Of a DNA stretch of 64,000 nucleotides, positions 1 to 11,510 are shown one piece after another; the stretch's first letter is position 1; each line of letters begins with the position of its first letter. The stretch is taken from NCBI GenBank assembly GCA_013396655.1, contig WBMV01000443.1, positions 1,730 to 65,729 on the forward strand. The letters run 5' to 3'. Under the pieces are notes generated by a model that saw only the letters and a list, made by a program, of their open reading frames with translations, ran no database searches and had not been told where the DNA came from. The translations under genes and the position numbers were made by a program. Origin of the DNA: Campylorhamphus procurvoides (Eukaryota > Chordata > Aves > Passeriformes > Dendrocolaptidae).

Positions 1-400
1 GGATGCATGGAGAGATGCGAGGGTAGCACCCACCTATTCTGGTACCGTGGGGTGGCGGTGTCCCCGCGGCTGCCGTGAGCCGGGCTAACCCAGCCGGGCT
101 CTGGGAGGAGCAGAAGGCTGAAGGGAGCAGGGTAGGGGAATCTGGCAGGCTGTTCTGCCCGCATACAGAGGTGTTTCATTAGCCAGGGGCCCGCGGTCGC
201 CCTGCTCCGTGGTGGAGGGGACCTGCTGTGTGTCCTTCCACATCCGTCTGTCACACGGCAAAGGATGCGTGGGGCGAGCGGAGCGCAGAACGGGGCATTG
301 CTCTGCTGTCAGAGAGAGCATCTGACCCTCCCGGTATTGGTGGAATTGCTCCGGGAGGAGAGGGTTGCTGGCAAATCCGGTCCTGCGTGGAACACTATGG
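1..400. promoter_or_regulatory. CpG-rich patch, possible CpG-island shore
   Basis: I count roughly two dozen CpG dinucleotides in 400 bases, for example around 62-95, 188-202 and 265-293, against about one per 100 bases in the AT-rich sequence that follows. The patch lies about 14 kb upstream of the first coding exon, where the end of a promoter-associated island or non-coding exon 1 could lie. I see no convincing donor within it, so no exon is called. It might be any unmethylated or GC-rich element. Confidence 0.4.
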
Positions 401-1730
401 GCCCAAATGGGAACAATTAGTGATTTGACAGCCCCTGCATCCAGGACTAACTTGGTGCAGGCTATAGAAATGGTATAATCAGGTGTCTAGTGAAAGGCAG
501 TGACAGCATGAACCTCAGGAAACAAGTGGACTTTTTATCATAGACAGCAAAAAACAATTCCTCTCAGGGAATCATAGAATTGTAGAATCACAGAACNGAA
601 AACCTCTGTTTTCTCTGCAACTAGGGATGGGGAATAAATAATTTTTAGCTGATGTTATTTCAAGTTGTTTGAGCTTTTTTGATTCCTGCCAAAAAGCCCA
701 GCATAGATTATTAACACATTATCATTTTAGGAGGACGCACTCTTTGAAATGCAATAAAATGGTGTGTTAGGTTTGTGCAGAGTCATAAACTATGCTAGTT
801 ACTGGCAAACAAAAAAACAGTGGCCATGATTTATTATTAATAATGATCTTAACTGAGCTATTTAATTCAATTTGATATTACTGGGTTTCTCTACTAAGGT
901 TGCTCAGTATTGTTTCCAATGTACTTTGATTAAGTTGGGAACTGTTCTTGTTTAACAACTGCTGTTGTCATGTGCTTAATTAGCTCAGGGAGTTAAATGC
1001 TTGAAAAGGTTCAACCATCATTTTTTGGCTTCTTATGCTGCTTAATCTCCTCTTCTGCTCTTTTTTGACCCATCCTTTGAGCTGCTTTTCCACAGCACAC
1101 ACATCTCTTAGGTGCAAGCGCCAGCTTACCAACAGGACTCTTGTTTTCCATTACAAGATTTGTCTAATCCCAGTTTCAGTGACTTTTTTTTTGCCCTCTC
1201 AGTAGGGCTCAATTGCTCACACATAATCTTTCCCTTCTGTTTTCTTTCCCCTTTGGACAACACCCTCCAGGACTGAAAAACTCTTGCCTTGTGCCCTGAG
1301 ACTTGCAATTACACAGCAATTTTGACTCTTGACCCAACTAGTAGCAAGAAAGGCTATTGTCTAATGAACCACGTAAAAACAGTTCTGGGATCCAACAGAT
1401 TGCTGTGATGGAAATGAAAGCTGTCCCAGTGAACTGATGACTGATTTGCTTAACCATATGCCTAGGCGGTTTTCCTTGCTTCCCATTAACTATCCATCTC
1501 CGGAGTATCTGTGATCTGTTGGTCTGTGATGATGTTGAAAGGCAGCATTAATAACTGCCAAAACATGCTCTTTGGAGCTTGTAGGGCCAGGTTTTAAGCC
1601 ACGTTCAAAAAATGCAGAATTTCATTTTTGCCCAACACAACAGGTAAGGGTGCAGAATTTTGGCCATGTAACTGCTGTGATTTCAGTATGGTTTTGGTGA
1701 GGAGACAAGGGAAGCAAATCTGTGCATAAA
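401..1730. other. SETBP1: Intron 1 sequence, AT-rich, no gene
   Basis: Mostly unique-looking AT-rich DNA. It contains a CR1 tail remnant at 569-597 and a perfect 12-base palindrome ATTATTAATAAT at 833-844 in a homeodomain-motif-rich patch (about 820-1000). A donor-like CAGGTAAGG at 1641 has no supporting exon. Confidence 0.6.
569..597 (-). repeat. CR1 3'-tail remnant
   Basis: The string contains ATCATAGAAT and AGAATCACAGAA, the reverse complement of the CR1 3' tail, but sequence beyond it no longer resembles CR1. The undetermined base N lies at 597. Confidence 0.55.
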
Positions 1731-1961
1731 AATCATAGAATCACAGAGTCATAGAGTGGTTTATGTTGGAAGGGACCTTAAAATTCATCTCATTCCAATC
1801 CCCTGCCATGGGCAGGGACACCTTCCACTAGAACAGGCTGCTCCCAAGCCCCATCCAATCTGGCCTTGAACACTTTCAGGGATAGGGCAGTCACAATTTC
1901 TCTGGGCAGTCTGTTGCAGTGCCTCACCACCCTCACAGCCAAGGATTTTTTTGCTAATATA
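1731..1961 (-). mobile_element. CR1 LINE fragment, 3' end
   Basis: It begins with the reverse-complement tail (AATCATAGAATCACAGAG) and continues through the GTTGGAAGGGACCTTAAA motif, CTGCCATGGGCAGGGACACC, the 'GCCTTGAACAC' segment and 'CTCACCACCCTCACAG'. This is the common 'ATGGGCAGGG' type of CR1 3' end. It is 5'-truncated and carries no reverse transcriptase. Confidence 0.93.
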
Positions 1962-4900
1962 GGTGACCTACAAAATAATAGCTGGTCAGATGAAATTCAA
2001 GGTAAGATGTAACCTCATTGCTGGGAGTCCAAACATTCTTAGGGCAACACTAATCCAAGGTGTAGAGCTAGTCCAGTACCTTCCAAAAAAGGCCAGAGTC
2101 TGTGGGACAATCTTCGTGGAGGAGGTTCCCAGTGTTTTGCTGCCGGGCTTGTGGTTTCTACTAGGATAGGTTTTGCTGCTATTATAGGTTCTGTTCTCAT
2201 TACTTTCTCTCTTTTCAACTTGATAAGAAAGAGTTTCCTCTCCTGTTATTCTTGTTGACGAAATAAACTGTCTTATGCTTTTAGGAAATTGTCATCTTGA
2301 TTACAGATGGACTTTAAAATCCCTCAATTCAGTGTTTTAGCCTGGGGGGACTGTCGGCTCTGAAAGCGATTTCCAAACTTTCAAGGTTGGGATTGCTTTG
2401 CCTTCTGATATGGGCATGAAATCAGGTTTCAAGCATGTGTGGCTAGCAACACTTGGAGACTGTTTCTTTGTCCTTCTCCCAATGTGAAGGCTTCACTTGA
2501 TGTGGCTGCAAACGTTCATTACATTTTTGGACCTGTTTAGCAGTCTACTGTATGCTGGGACCAAGCACAGCTTGCAACAGGAACCTGGACACTGAATTCA
2601 CATTTAACTGGTCATAGAGAGTACAAAGGAGAGTATGAGGGACATAAACAGCCTGGAGAGAAAAGGAAGACAAAATAATTCCTTAAATTGAGTAAAAGCA
2701 GTGAGAGAATAATACAGCCTGTCTTTCAGAACTGAGGAAATGTGTGAAGAAAGTAGTGGGTGCCAATATCTATTTATCAGCTCTTGAGAGAGTGCAGAGT
2801 TAGGGGCTATTTTGCTCTTTTGGAGTTGGATTTACTTTGGAGGATACATTGTCCAAATGCAATGATGAGTTTTTACTGTAAGCTGTGGGATGACTGGGTA
2901 TGAAAAGCAATCTTCTGACATTATTTCATTTAGGTTTTCATCATCTTTTATGTCTCTCCAGAGGAGATACCAAACACCCTGCGGATTTGATCCAAACTTG
3001 ATTATGACCTTTAAAGCTCTAGTTTAGTTCCAAGTCCAGCTGGGGATTTTTGCTAGGTCTCAGGCCTCTGTGTCTCTGTGGTCTTTGCTTGGCTGCCTGC
3101 CCAGCAGACCCTTGTGCCGTTGTCAGTGTGTGACAGTGACCCTGTTGACTTTGGATATGAAAGTGAAGGTGGTGGGCCTTGTGTACTCATCCATCCAGCA
3201 CAAGGATTTTGCAAGGAAAATTGGAGTTGTGCAGGTGATAAGGATGAGGCTGAGCTACCTACCCCATGTGGGGCTGTGAAGTCTGATGCACCTTTTTGAA
3301 AACATGCACAATAGGTGGAAAAGCCGTGCAGGAGGAGAACAATTTCCATGCAAACATGAAATCAGAAGGTGGTGGCAAGGCTCTGCTCTGTCCTGGTGAG
3401 CACCAGAGCCAAGGCGGCCCAAGGCTTGGCTCTTCAATATATCAGGATGCAGATGCCTGGCAAAGTGAGGAGCTAGAATTGGCTGAATACCATTTGCAAA
3501 TGACTTATTTAGCTTCTCAGTGCCTCCAGAGGAGTGAATTCCTGTTTCTGTATGGGTTACTGCACAGTCCTGGGCAGATAAGGGCTCTATGAATGTGGCA
3601 GCAATGGGAGCAAAGTTTCTTCTACTGCATTATGGTATAACCTGTAATAGCACTTGGGAAAGCTTTTGAGAAGAATGTGTGGTAGGCAAGCATGGGGTAA
3701 CCCAGGACTCACTCAAATACCTCAAAATTAGAGATGGGTTAAAGATCGGAAGCCTGAGGTTTTAAGTTACTTTGAAATTTTTGTTAGCCTTAACCTTTAA
3801 AACTGAGAGATATATATGTATACAATGAATCACTCTGTTTCTGTCCTGGTATTTTAGCAGATGGAGAAGTTGGTTTTAAGATGGAAGGGAGAAAATGATG
3901 ATACTCAAACCAGAGGTCAAGCTGCAAGGCGTTACAGGCACGTCTTTCCTCCATATGAATCCACATATCCTGAATATCCTACTGATGTGATTTCTAAGAC
4001 TTGGACGCTGGCCTAACTTCCCTCTGTATTTCCAGACCCAGCATATTCTGGAGTGATGCTGTGATCCATGCCTACCACTCCTCAAGGCTTACTAAATTCT
4101 TGGCTTTGGAGATTGCGGTGGGGTTTCCACCAAAACTCCTCTGAAATCCTATTAGTTTGTTAGACAAGGAAATCCTTCCTGTAGTTTTTACTTTCTTTCT
4201 TTCCTTCTTTCTTTTTTTTTTTTTCCTATCTAAAGCCTTCCTATGGAGCCCTACAGAGTGGATTCAATAGAATTCTGCAAGGGGAATAATTCTCTGCTGA
4301 ATTCCTCAGTTCTTTTTCAGAAGGGATCAGAGACATGAAGCTTAACTGGGGGAGTTTAGTAAGTGTTTGAACAGGACTGTACACATGTAGAGTGTTGTAG
4401 CAGGCATCTGGGCAGAGTGTTACTATACATGTTCATTGTTCATAAGGTTGCAAACCAGTTTAAAATATTAACCCATACACTCATATCCTTGTCATTTCCA
4501 TAAAGCTTCATTTAATGGGCTGAAAAAATGTCACGATTTCCCTTTGTTTTATGACAAATTTCTTCCTGAAAATTTGAGTAAATCTCTCCACCTATCAGTT
4601 GTTCCTATGTTTTTTTCCCCCAATTTGAGAGAACTGAGAAGAGGAAACACTTTCCCTTTTTAAATTAAAATAACCAAAATCTTGTGAAGAGGACAGCAGT
4701 CTGTATTTTAGGAATATAGAACTTCTTGATGGCCTCTGTCATCTTTTGGTGTGTGAGTGGGACAGAAATCGGAGGTTATTGTTTCTGATGCCATAAGAGA
4801 TTAAGCATCACTGTAGGCATTCTGAAGTCAATGGTGTTCTTGTAATCTGTTGGCTTAATGAGAGAGGCACTGTCCCAACAAATCTTGTTAGATAAGTGTC

Positions 4901-5460
4901 ATAAATGGCATTTGTTACTGGTGCTGGTTACATCACAGTTCTGTGTCACTGGAGGTAGTCACAGGAACATGAGTCTTGTTCCTTCGCATTTATCATCAGA
5001 GTCCAAGACACATCTGCTCTTAAAGCACGCTGTCTTTAAAGTGTGACTTTGAGGCCAGACATTTTCTTTACCCTTAGCTCAACGAACAGACCTCCCACGG
5101 CCCTTAAGGAAAACCTTTGGAAAAAAGTAGTGTGAGCAACAATTAAGATAACATTAAGCTGCAGTGTGGTCCTAGAAGGAACCGAATACCTTTTAAAACC
5201 CACACCCATCCCCAGCTGGAGAGCAGCAGTGTGGATCAGTTCAGGCATTCCTTGACCCACCAGAGCCCACAGACCAAACTTTGCTTGGCTGGGACCAAAG
5301 TGAAGGATTCAGATTAAGAGACAGAGATCCAGAAGTCATTGATGAAGAGAGGTGGCAACCATGGCTAACTTGACCTTGGATTCCCCCAGATTCTGACTCC
5401 ATCCTACACTCTAATATCCTTCGGAGTCAGTGGTGCTACAAGTATTACAAGTAACAGAAC
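1962..5460. other. SETBP1: Intron 1 sequence, no gene
   Basis: Unique-looking DNA with a pyrimidine microsatellite at 4186-4226. Several short open frames around 3050-3600 on both strands overlap each other and show no recognisable protein. Nothing else is supported. Confidence 0.55.
4186..4226 (+). repeat. TTTC-rich pyrimidine tract
   Basis: An imperfect (TTTC)n run followed by a T run, uninterrupted by purines over about 35 bases. Confidence 0.8.
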
Positions 5461-5700
5461 AAAAGGAAATGGCTTCAAGTTGCACCAAGGATGTTTAGAT
5501 TAGATACCAGGAATAAATTCTTCCCCAGAGGGTTGGTCAGGCTTTGGAACAGGCTGCCCAGGAAGTGCTAGAATCATCATCATTGGAAGTGTTCAACAAA
5601 TGTGTGCATGCAGCCACTGAGAACATGGTTTAGTGGTGGTGGCACACTGGAGTCAATGATCATAGAGAGCTTTTCTGACCTTAATGATTCCATGATTCTA
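5461..5700 (+). mobile_element. CR1 LINE fragment, 3' end ('acttggggacatggttta' type)
   Basis: It shows AAGGAAATGGCTTCAAGTTG, GGAACAGGCTGCCCAGGAAG, a diverged 'GTGTTCAACAAATGTGTGCATG' region, 'ACATGGTTTAGTGGTGG' and the tail ATGATTCCATGATTCT. It is clearly diverged and 5'-truncated, sense to the gene. Confidence 0.9.
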
Positions 5701-7464
5701 AGGGAATAACAATCCAAAGTCTGGGTCCTCCTTGAATAGGGATGCAAGTAGTGAATGTGGTGCTCCTGACCCTGTTTGCTGCCTCGGAGGGAGTCCAATG
5801 TGTGCAAAGAGCACAGTGAGGTAATTGTGCTCGAGAGGCCTTTCAGGCATGCAGATACTCAGCGAGCTTTTATCTCCTTCTGACTCAACTTCACCCCACA
5901 CTTCTGTAACCACTTCTTCCTCAGCCTCATTAGAGGCAAAGGTGTTCCTTTCCTTTGCCCACAGCAGCTGTCAGTTATCTTGCCTCTATTCTTGGCCTCG
6001 AGTCTTCCCACAGGCATGCTCCCAACTAAAGGCTTTGTGCCTCCTGATATCACTGTCCCAGCACCATAGGCTGCTCCTTACCCTGTGTGCATCCAGCCAC
6101 ATCCATTTGTGTTCCATGCTGCTTTTGACTCCCAATTTTTCTTCTTCTGTCCATGAGGATTTAAGGGCATTTCTTGCATTGCTGACCTCAACGCTCTCTT
6201 TTCCCTCAAAGTCAAGAGAGCACAAAGCCGCCTCAACGCCTTCCTGTAGATACCCCAAATTATTGCCCTTCTTGTTGTATGCCCTCTAGACATACTGTTT
6301 TCCCCAATCCCCTGCTGGTGCTGGGGATATCAGTACCTTGTACAGCACCAAGGAAGACACCACTGCTTACTAAGCATGGAAACACACAGTGCAATCCTGG
6401 ATGGACAAAATCCAACCCTTCTTACTCCTAACATAATTTAAGCATTCAGAATGGAATAACTTGGGATGTGTTGTTTGTACAGCCGCCAGACTGGGCACAG
6501 GATAGACTCTGGACCGAAGCCTTTTCGGTCCTCCTTGTACCATCACTTATGGCTCTGAGGAATGGATGCTGAGCCAAGACCTGGTGCATTCCCTATCAGA
6601 TGTGTTGTTTGATTTTATTTATTTCTTTGTTTTTCCTGAAGGAAAGGAAAGCTGGTGCATTTGGCACTTGTGCAAACAAAAATGAAATAACAGAGGAGGA
6701 AGGGAAAAAATGAGAAAGGAGGAGTCCCGTGGCAGCAACAGTAAATAAAAACAAAACTCTCATTAATGATTTATACAGAGAAATAATATTCCACACATTT
6801 TGTGGTACAGAGGGAAATGTTTGATCAGAGGGAGAAGGAGAGATTATTGCCCTGCCATGATGGTGTTAGAAGGAAGCTACTGTGTCTCATGGCAGCTCTC
6901 CAAGAGCAGAGTCAATCTAGGAAAGTTTGGTAACGCAGATGATGGAATTGTACAGGGTTTTACTTTCTGTGGCTGATCTCTGTGCCAACAACCTTTCCCT
7001 AAATACCCATAAAACTTTCCATTTGTAGCCTAGAGTAGCTGCTGCTACCTCCAGGATGGTGTGCTTGGCAAGAGCTGGCTGGAATGGAGCAAGCATTTAA
7101 GTCCCCTTCTCTGCATATTGACACTTTCCCCAAAGAGTTTTATGGCTGTTGTTAATGGAGTAAGTTTTACCCTTGCAGTGGCACACACTGGTGCACCCAG
7201 CAGAGTGCTTGGGGTGGGTCACCCCAGGAGTCACCTTTGATTACACATCATGCTGAGCATGATGATGCTTGGTCTGGGAGCTCAACCCTGGCGTTGACTT
7301 GACTTAGGCAAATTTTCTGGCTTGGGTTTTTGTGTCATAATGAGCTGAAGCACAGTTGGCATCTCTTTTGCTGTTTTGTGTCCAGGAGACCTATCTTCAC
7401 AAGGATGATGGGTAAAAATGACATGCCAATTCTTGATGTCATTAGGATCAAACTCTGCTTCTTG
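5701..7464. other. SETBP1: Intron 1 sequence, no gene
   Basis: Unique-looking DNA. A 154-codon frame at 5825-6289 (+) has heavily overlapping frames on the other strand and looks like chance in pyrimidine-rich sequence. A 19-base palindrome lies at 7246-7264. Confidence 0.5.
7246..7264. repeat. Perfect inverted repeat, 9-base arms, 1-base centre
   Basis: CATCATGCT, then G, then AGCATGATG. It could form a short cruciform or simply be chance. Confidence 0.7.
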
Positions 7465-7612
7465 ATTTCCCAGAGAAGTTGTGAATACCTGGAAGTGTTC
7501 AAGGCCAGGTTGGATGGGGCTTGGAGCAACCTGGTCTAGTGGGAGGTGTCCCCACCCATTGCAGGGGGTTGTAACAACCTGGTTGTTCAGATCCCCTACA
7601 ACCCAAGCCACT
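7465..7612 (+). mobile_element. CR1 LINE fragment, 3' end
   Basis: CCCAGAGAAGTTGTG, GGAAGTGTTCAAGGCCAGGT, TGGGGCTTGGAGCAACCTGG and CAACCCAAGCCA match the sense strand of the 'ATGGGCAGGG' CR1 type. The terminal ATTCTATG tail is lost or decayed. Confidence 0.88.
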
Positions 7613-8843
7613 TTTTGCTGTTTGTTGTGGAGGGTACAAGTAATAGGAGGTTGGTCCTTTAGAGACCAGAAGTCTCTGTGAGAAGGTGTTCACAGGTCTG
7701 ATGACTGTACTGCCTTCCCCAGCACACAGACTCAGCTTTAGGTTGTGAGTGGGTAGATTTACAAAACCTTGGCACAGTTCTCAGGCAGGATCTTGTAAAA
7801 GTCCTTGGGCAACACGATGGGCATCTCTCCTCCTCCTGCAGATGGGTGCTTTCCTATGCTGGCTGTTGCCAGAGCTGTACCTTGGGCAGTATTGCTTTTA
7901 TGGGCCTCATGATTTATGGCTGTGTCAGTTGTTTAATCATTCAGCTGGCCCTCCTGTCAGCCCTGTATGATAGTTAGTTACTTACATAGAAAGGTGACTA
8001 TCTGATCTAATTATAACGTCTCAAACCTAATTATGGAGCCAGATATGATTCCATAATCTACTCTTAATGTCTCTATGTTGAGAAGACAGATACACATGTG
8101 TGTAATGTGCACACTTACATGCCTCTGTAATTACGAATATGCTTGGATTCTCATTTATTTCTGTCTCTTTGTCTTGGGGAGGATGCTTGCAGCTTCATCT
8201 GGCTGTGAGAGATATTTGGTTTACCATATCTTTTTCCCTCCCTTGTGACTTTTCCTGGCTCCCTTTGCTAGGCTTGGGCACACTGAGACAGAATCATCAG
8301 TCAGCGGTGCTCAAGAGGTGTAGAAGGCTGGTAGCACTTGGACTCAGGACAATCTGATGGAAACAAGTGAAGATGACATTTCTGCTGTTGTTCTGGCAAC
8401 TGCCATTAACCCTTGATCCTTGTTTTCATGTGGATAGACCATATCTGGCATGGCTTGCATCCTGTACCTTCAGAGAAAGTCCTCACGTGATCCAAGCAAA
8501 ATCAGAGGCAGAGGTGGGAGGATTGGAACAAAAGCGGAGTTGGAGACAGGGGTACAATGCAGAGAGGGATCAACTTTCTTCTTCTAATTCACCCTATTAA
8601 TGAATCACAAGCCTTAGTTAGTTATTTTTAGAGATAACTTGTGGATTACAGGCATTCACATATGGTCATATAATTTGCAGTTATTATTAGTTGAGGATCT
8701 CATAGTTTACCTGTTGTACACCTATATCTATTTTATATCTGTTTATATTCAGGTATATATTATAGATGGGATTATAGCAGCGTGTTTAAAATTGTCATGC
8801 AGTAGAGAAGCAGATTTGCCCAGGAATGGAGATGGAAGTAATA
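7613..8843. other. SETBP1: Intron 1 sequence, no gene
   Basis: AT-rich unique-looking DNA; a patch around 7970-8130 is rich in TAATTA-like cores. No supported feature. Confidence 0.5.
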
Positions 8844-8955
8844 CATCACAGAAGCACAGAATGTCTGGGCTTGGAAGTGCCTCTGGAGATCATTCAGCCC
8901 ACCAGCACAGGTTCACCTAGGGCAGGGTGCTCAGGGTTGTGCTTGGTTGGGATTT
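8844..8955 (-). mobile_element. CR1 LINE fragment ('caggttcaccta' type), 3' end
   Basis: It starts with a decayed tail (ATCACAGAAGCACAGAATG) and continues with GGGCTTGGAAGTGCCTCTGG, 'AGATCATTCAGCCCACC' and 'GCACAGGTTCACCTAGGGCA'. This CR1 3'-end type differs from its neighbour at 8958, against which it ends abruptly. Confidence 0.82.
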
Positions 8956-8957
8956 AC

Positions 8958-9161
8958 AATCATAGAATAACTTCAGTTGAAAGAGACCCACAAGGATCAC
9001 TGAGTCCATATCCTGGCCTTGGACAAGACATCGCCAGCAATCCCACCATGTGCTTGAGAGCACTGTCCAAACACTTCTTGAATGCAGACAGTCTTGGTAC
9101 TGTGACCACCCTCTGGGAGAAGAACCTTTTTCTTAATAACCAACTTAAACCTCCCCTGAGA
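8958..9161 (-). mobile_element. CR1 LINE fragment ('gatcactgagtcca' type), 3' end
   Basis: It opens with AATCATAGAATAACTTCAGT, then AAGGATCACTGAGTCC, 'CCTGGCCTTGGACAAGACAT', 'CACTGTCCAAACACTTCTTG' and 'CACCCTCTGGGAGAAGAACC'. Its 3' end abuts the other fragment, so it probably inserted into or next to that copy. Confidence 0.9.
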
Positions 9162-10598
9162 GATCACCAGACCATCTCTATTTCTTTATGAACAGATGAC
9201 ATTTTGCTTGAAGGGGAAGTTCTTCTGCCTTGTTTCTGTCCTGATTGACGCAAGGCGTGTGGAAAGGAGAGGGTCTGTTTCTTATGTGATCTATAGTGTG
9301 GACAGAAAATAACTGTCATAGGCATTATTTGAGCTCCCTGCCAAAGCTGGATTGCTCTTTCAGAGTATCGTGGCCTCAGGAAGTAACTAAGGCTGTGGTC
9401 CAAAGATGTGATAAATCTAGCTTGAGGGCTATGAGCAGTGGATTAAATACGCTACTGCTACATGATACTGATCCAGAATAAACTCATACTCCTGGTTCAA
9501 ATTTGTTCAAAAAATTTTTTTTGATTAAATTTTATCCCAGCGGACTTTGTGTTGTATCATATTATGTCACTGATCTGCATCATGCTGGCTTTATGGCTCT
9601 CAAGTTTTGCCCATCCTCTGGAACCACCTTTAAGTTGCCATGAAGAAAGTTCTAAGCCTGATATTATGAGCCTGTCCATTTCATAGAATTGTGATCAGAC
9701 ACCTGTTCCTGATCTCCATCAAAGTCATGCTGCTGGCTATCAGGCAATGCATGGACAGAGACCATAACTAAGCATGAAATTCCAATTTTTTTTTTCTTTT
9801 TCCCAAACAAAACAATAATGAAGAAATAGGTTGAGGCAGTTTTGTACTCTCAGTGTGGGTTAACTAAGTCCCGTGCAGCTTGGCACATGCCAGGCTGTTG
9901 GGTTTTTAAGTCCCGTGATGAATTCTGAAGTTTTTCAGACACTTCTCATAAAAGGAGGTTTCTGACCAAAACTTTCCCTAGGGTGTAATGCAGCTTGTCC
10001 ACTGGCCTTTGCCCCAGAGGCAGCTGCATTTCAACAGTGGCATATATAATCATGGAAGCAACCTGGGAGCCTTTGGAGTGAAAGGTGATATCTCATCATT
10101 AAATACTGTTGTATAGTCTCCAGTGCTTTGTGGTGAATGGTTTTAAAAAGATGGAGTGTAAAGAGGCTTCCAGGATTTCTGATATTTCGCAGAGATTAGG
10201 GATTTAAGCCTACATCCCGTGGGAGAATGCGAGATCCAATGGTAACCTGATAGACATGGGGCTAGAAAAGATGTGACCTCCACTTTTTATTCACCGTGAC
10301 ACTCTCAGACTTGTGCCTCAGTTTCACTTCACTTGAAACTGTTAAATAGATTTTTTTCCTTTTTCATCATAAGTAGTTTTATTCATAGACTCCTAAATGC
10401 AACTGTCACTAGCTACAGTGGCATTAGTGTAGAAGGGATTTGGGCAGCATCTCTTAATATTGCTCCCAGCTTCCTGCTGGTGTTCCTGGTGTTGGAGCAG
10501 TTCAGAGGAACAGCACAAATGCTGGACAGTTGAACCTGCCTTGCTCACAAGCATCAAACCAGTGTTTGCTTGCGACTTAGGTGGTTGCTCTCTCACTT
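9162..10598. other. SETBP1: Intron 1 sequence, no gene
   Basis: Unique-looking DNA with an A/T palindromic patch near 9510-9525. No supported feature. Confidence 0.5.
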
Positions 10599-10685
10599 AG
10601 AATCACAGAGCCATTATGGTTGGAAAAGATCTCCAAGATTGAGTCCAAGCCTAGGGCAAAAACCATGTCAAGTATTATGTCCAGT
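10599..10685 (-). mobile_element. CR1 LINE fragment, 3' end, short
   Basis: TTAGAATCACAGAGCCATTA, GGTTGGAAAAGATCTCCAAG, 'ATTGAGTCCAAGC' and a decayed 'AAAACCATGTC' match the 'aaccatgtcc' CR1 type in antisense. It is short and diverged. Confidence 0.82.
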
Positions 10686-11221
10686 TTAATTTCATGGAGA
10701 ATCCCAAGCAGGTGTATTTCTCCCCACCTCCTATGTGCTCTCACTTCTGTTTTTGTCCTCAGCAAATTTTCACTTTATTCACTTTTATAGCCCTGGCATC
10801 TGAATACTTACAAGCATGAGCAGTTGCCTGAGGCAGGAGAAGGAAGCACATTCAGAACGCTTAATGGAAGACATCCAGTATGACCCAAAGGAGCTGATAA
10901 GAAACCTGAGCACTAGTAGCAAGGCTGAGCAAGCAGGCATTTGATTATTTCTCAGTACTTATCAGAGGAAGCGTGAATCTCTCCCTAATTAAGAGCTAAT
11001 GCCAACTTCTGTGAAATTTGTTGTCATTCACCTGTGAATTATCCTCCTCAAATTTAACTTGACTGCAGGAAGCCTGCTAGCAGTAACACTTTCCTCTGTG
11101 AGCTTAATTTGGATGCCTCTGTAGCTGCTTATTGTACAGGACTTGATGCTGGAGATCATTGGAGGCCTAGAACGGCAGCTTCCAGCTGGCAGCCCCTATG
11201 TCTTGGGTGTTTAAAATAGAA
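10686..11221. other. SETBP1: Intron 1 sequence with candidate conserved patch
   Basis: The stretch 10960-11150 contains CCTAATTAAG, GAGCTAATG, TTGTTGTCATTC and GAGCTTAATTTGG, spaced like a non-coding regulatory element. This is judged by eye only. Confidence 0.3.
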
Positions 11222-11510
11222 ATAGAGCTCTTCAGCAGTAGGACAAGGGGAGATGGGTTTAAACCAGACAGCAGGTTTAGTTTGGATATTAGGTAGAAAT
11301 TCTTCCCTGTGAGGGTGATAAGGCCCTGGCACAGGGTGCCCAGAGAAGCTGTGGCTGCCCCTGGATCCCTGGAAGTGTCCAAGGCCAGGTTGGACAGGGC
11401 TTGCAGCAACCTGGGATGGTGGAAGGTGTCCCTGCCCATGGCAGGGGGGTGGAACTATACAAGCTTCAATGTCCCTTCCAACTTAAAACACTCTATGATT
11501 CTATGATTCT
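11222..11510 (+). mobile_element. CR1 LINE fragment, 3' end, well preserved
   Basis: This is the cleanest '+' copy: TTGGATATTAGGTAGAAATT, TGCCCAGAGAAGCTGTGGCT, GGAAGTGTCCAAGGCCAGGT, CTGCCCATGGCAGGGG, and an intact double tail CTATGATTCTATGATTCT. Only the 3' UTR is present, with no coding region. Confidence 0.95.

Noticed and set aside
1641..1650. CAGGTAAGG as a donor of exon 1
   Set aside because: It lies in AT-rich DNA without CpG enrichment or an exon-like sequence upstream; similar decoys occur at about 2000, 12693, 39775 and 52660.
5825..6289. 154-codon plus-strand frame
   Set aside because: It is serine- and leucine-rich from pyrimidine-rich DNA, with four overlapping minus-strand frames, no recognisable domain and no splice support.
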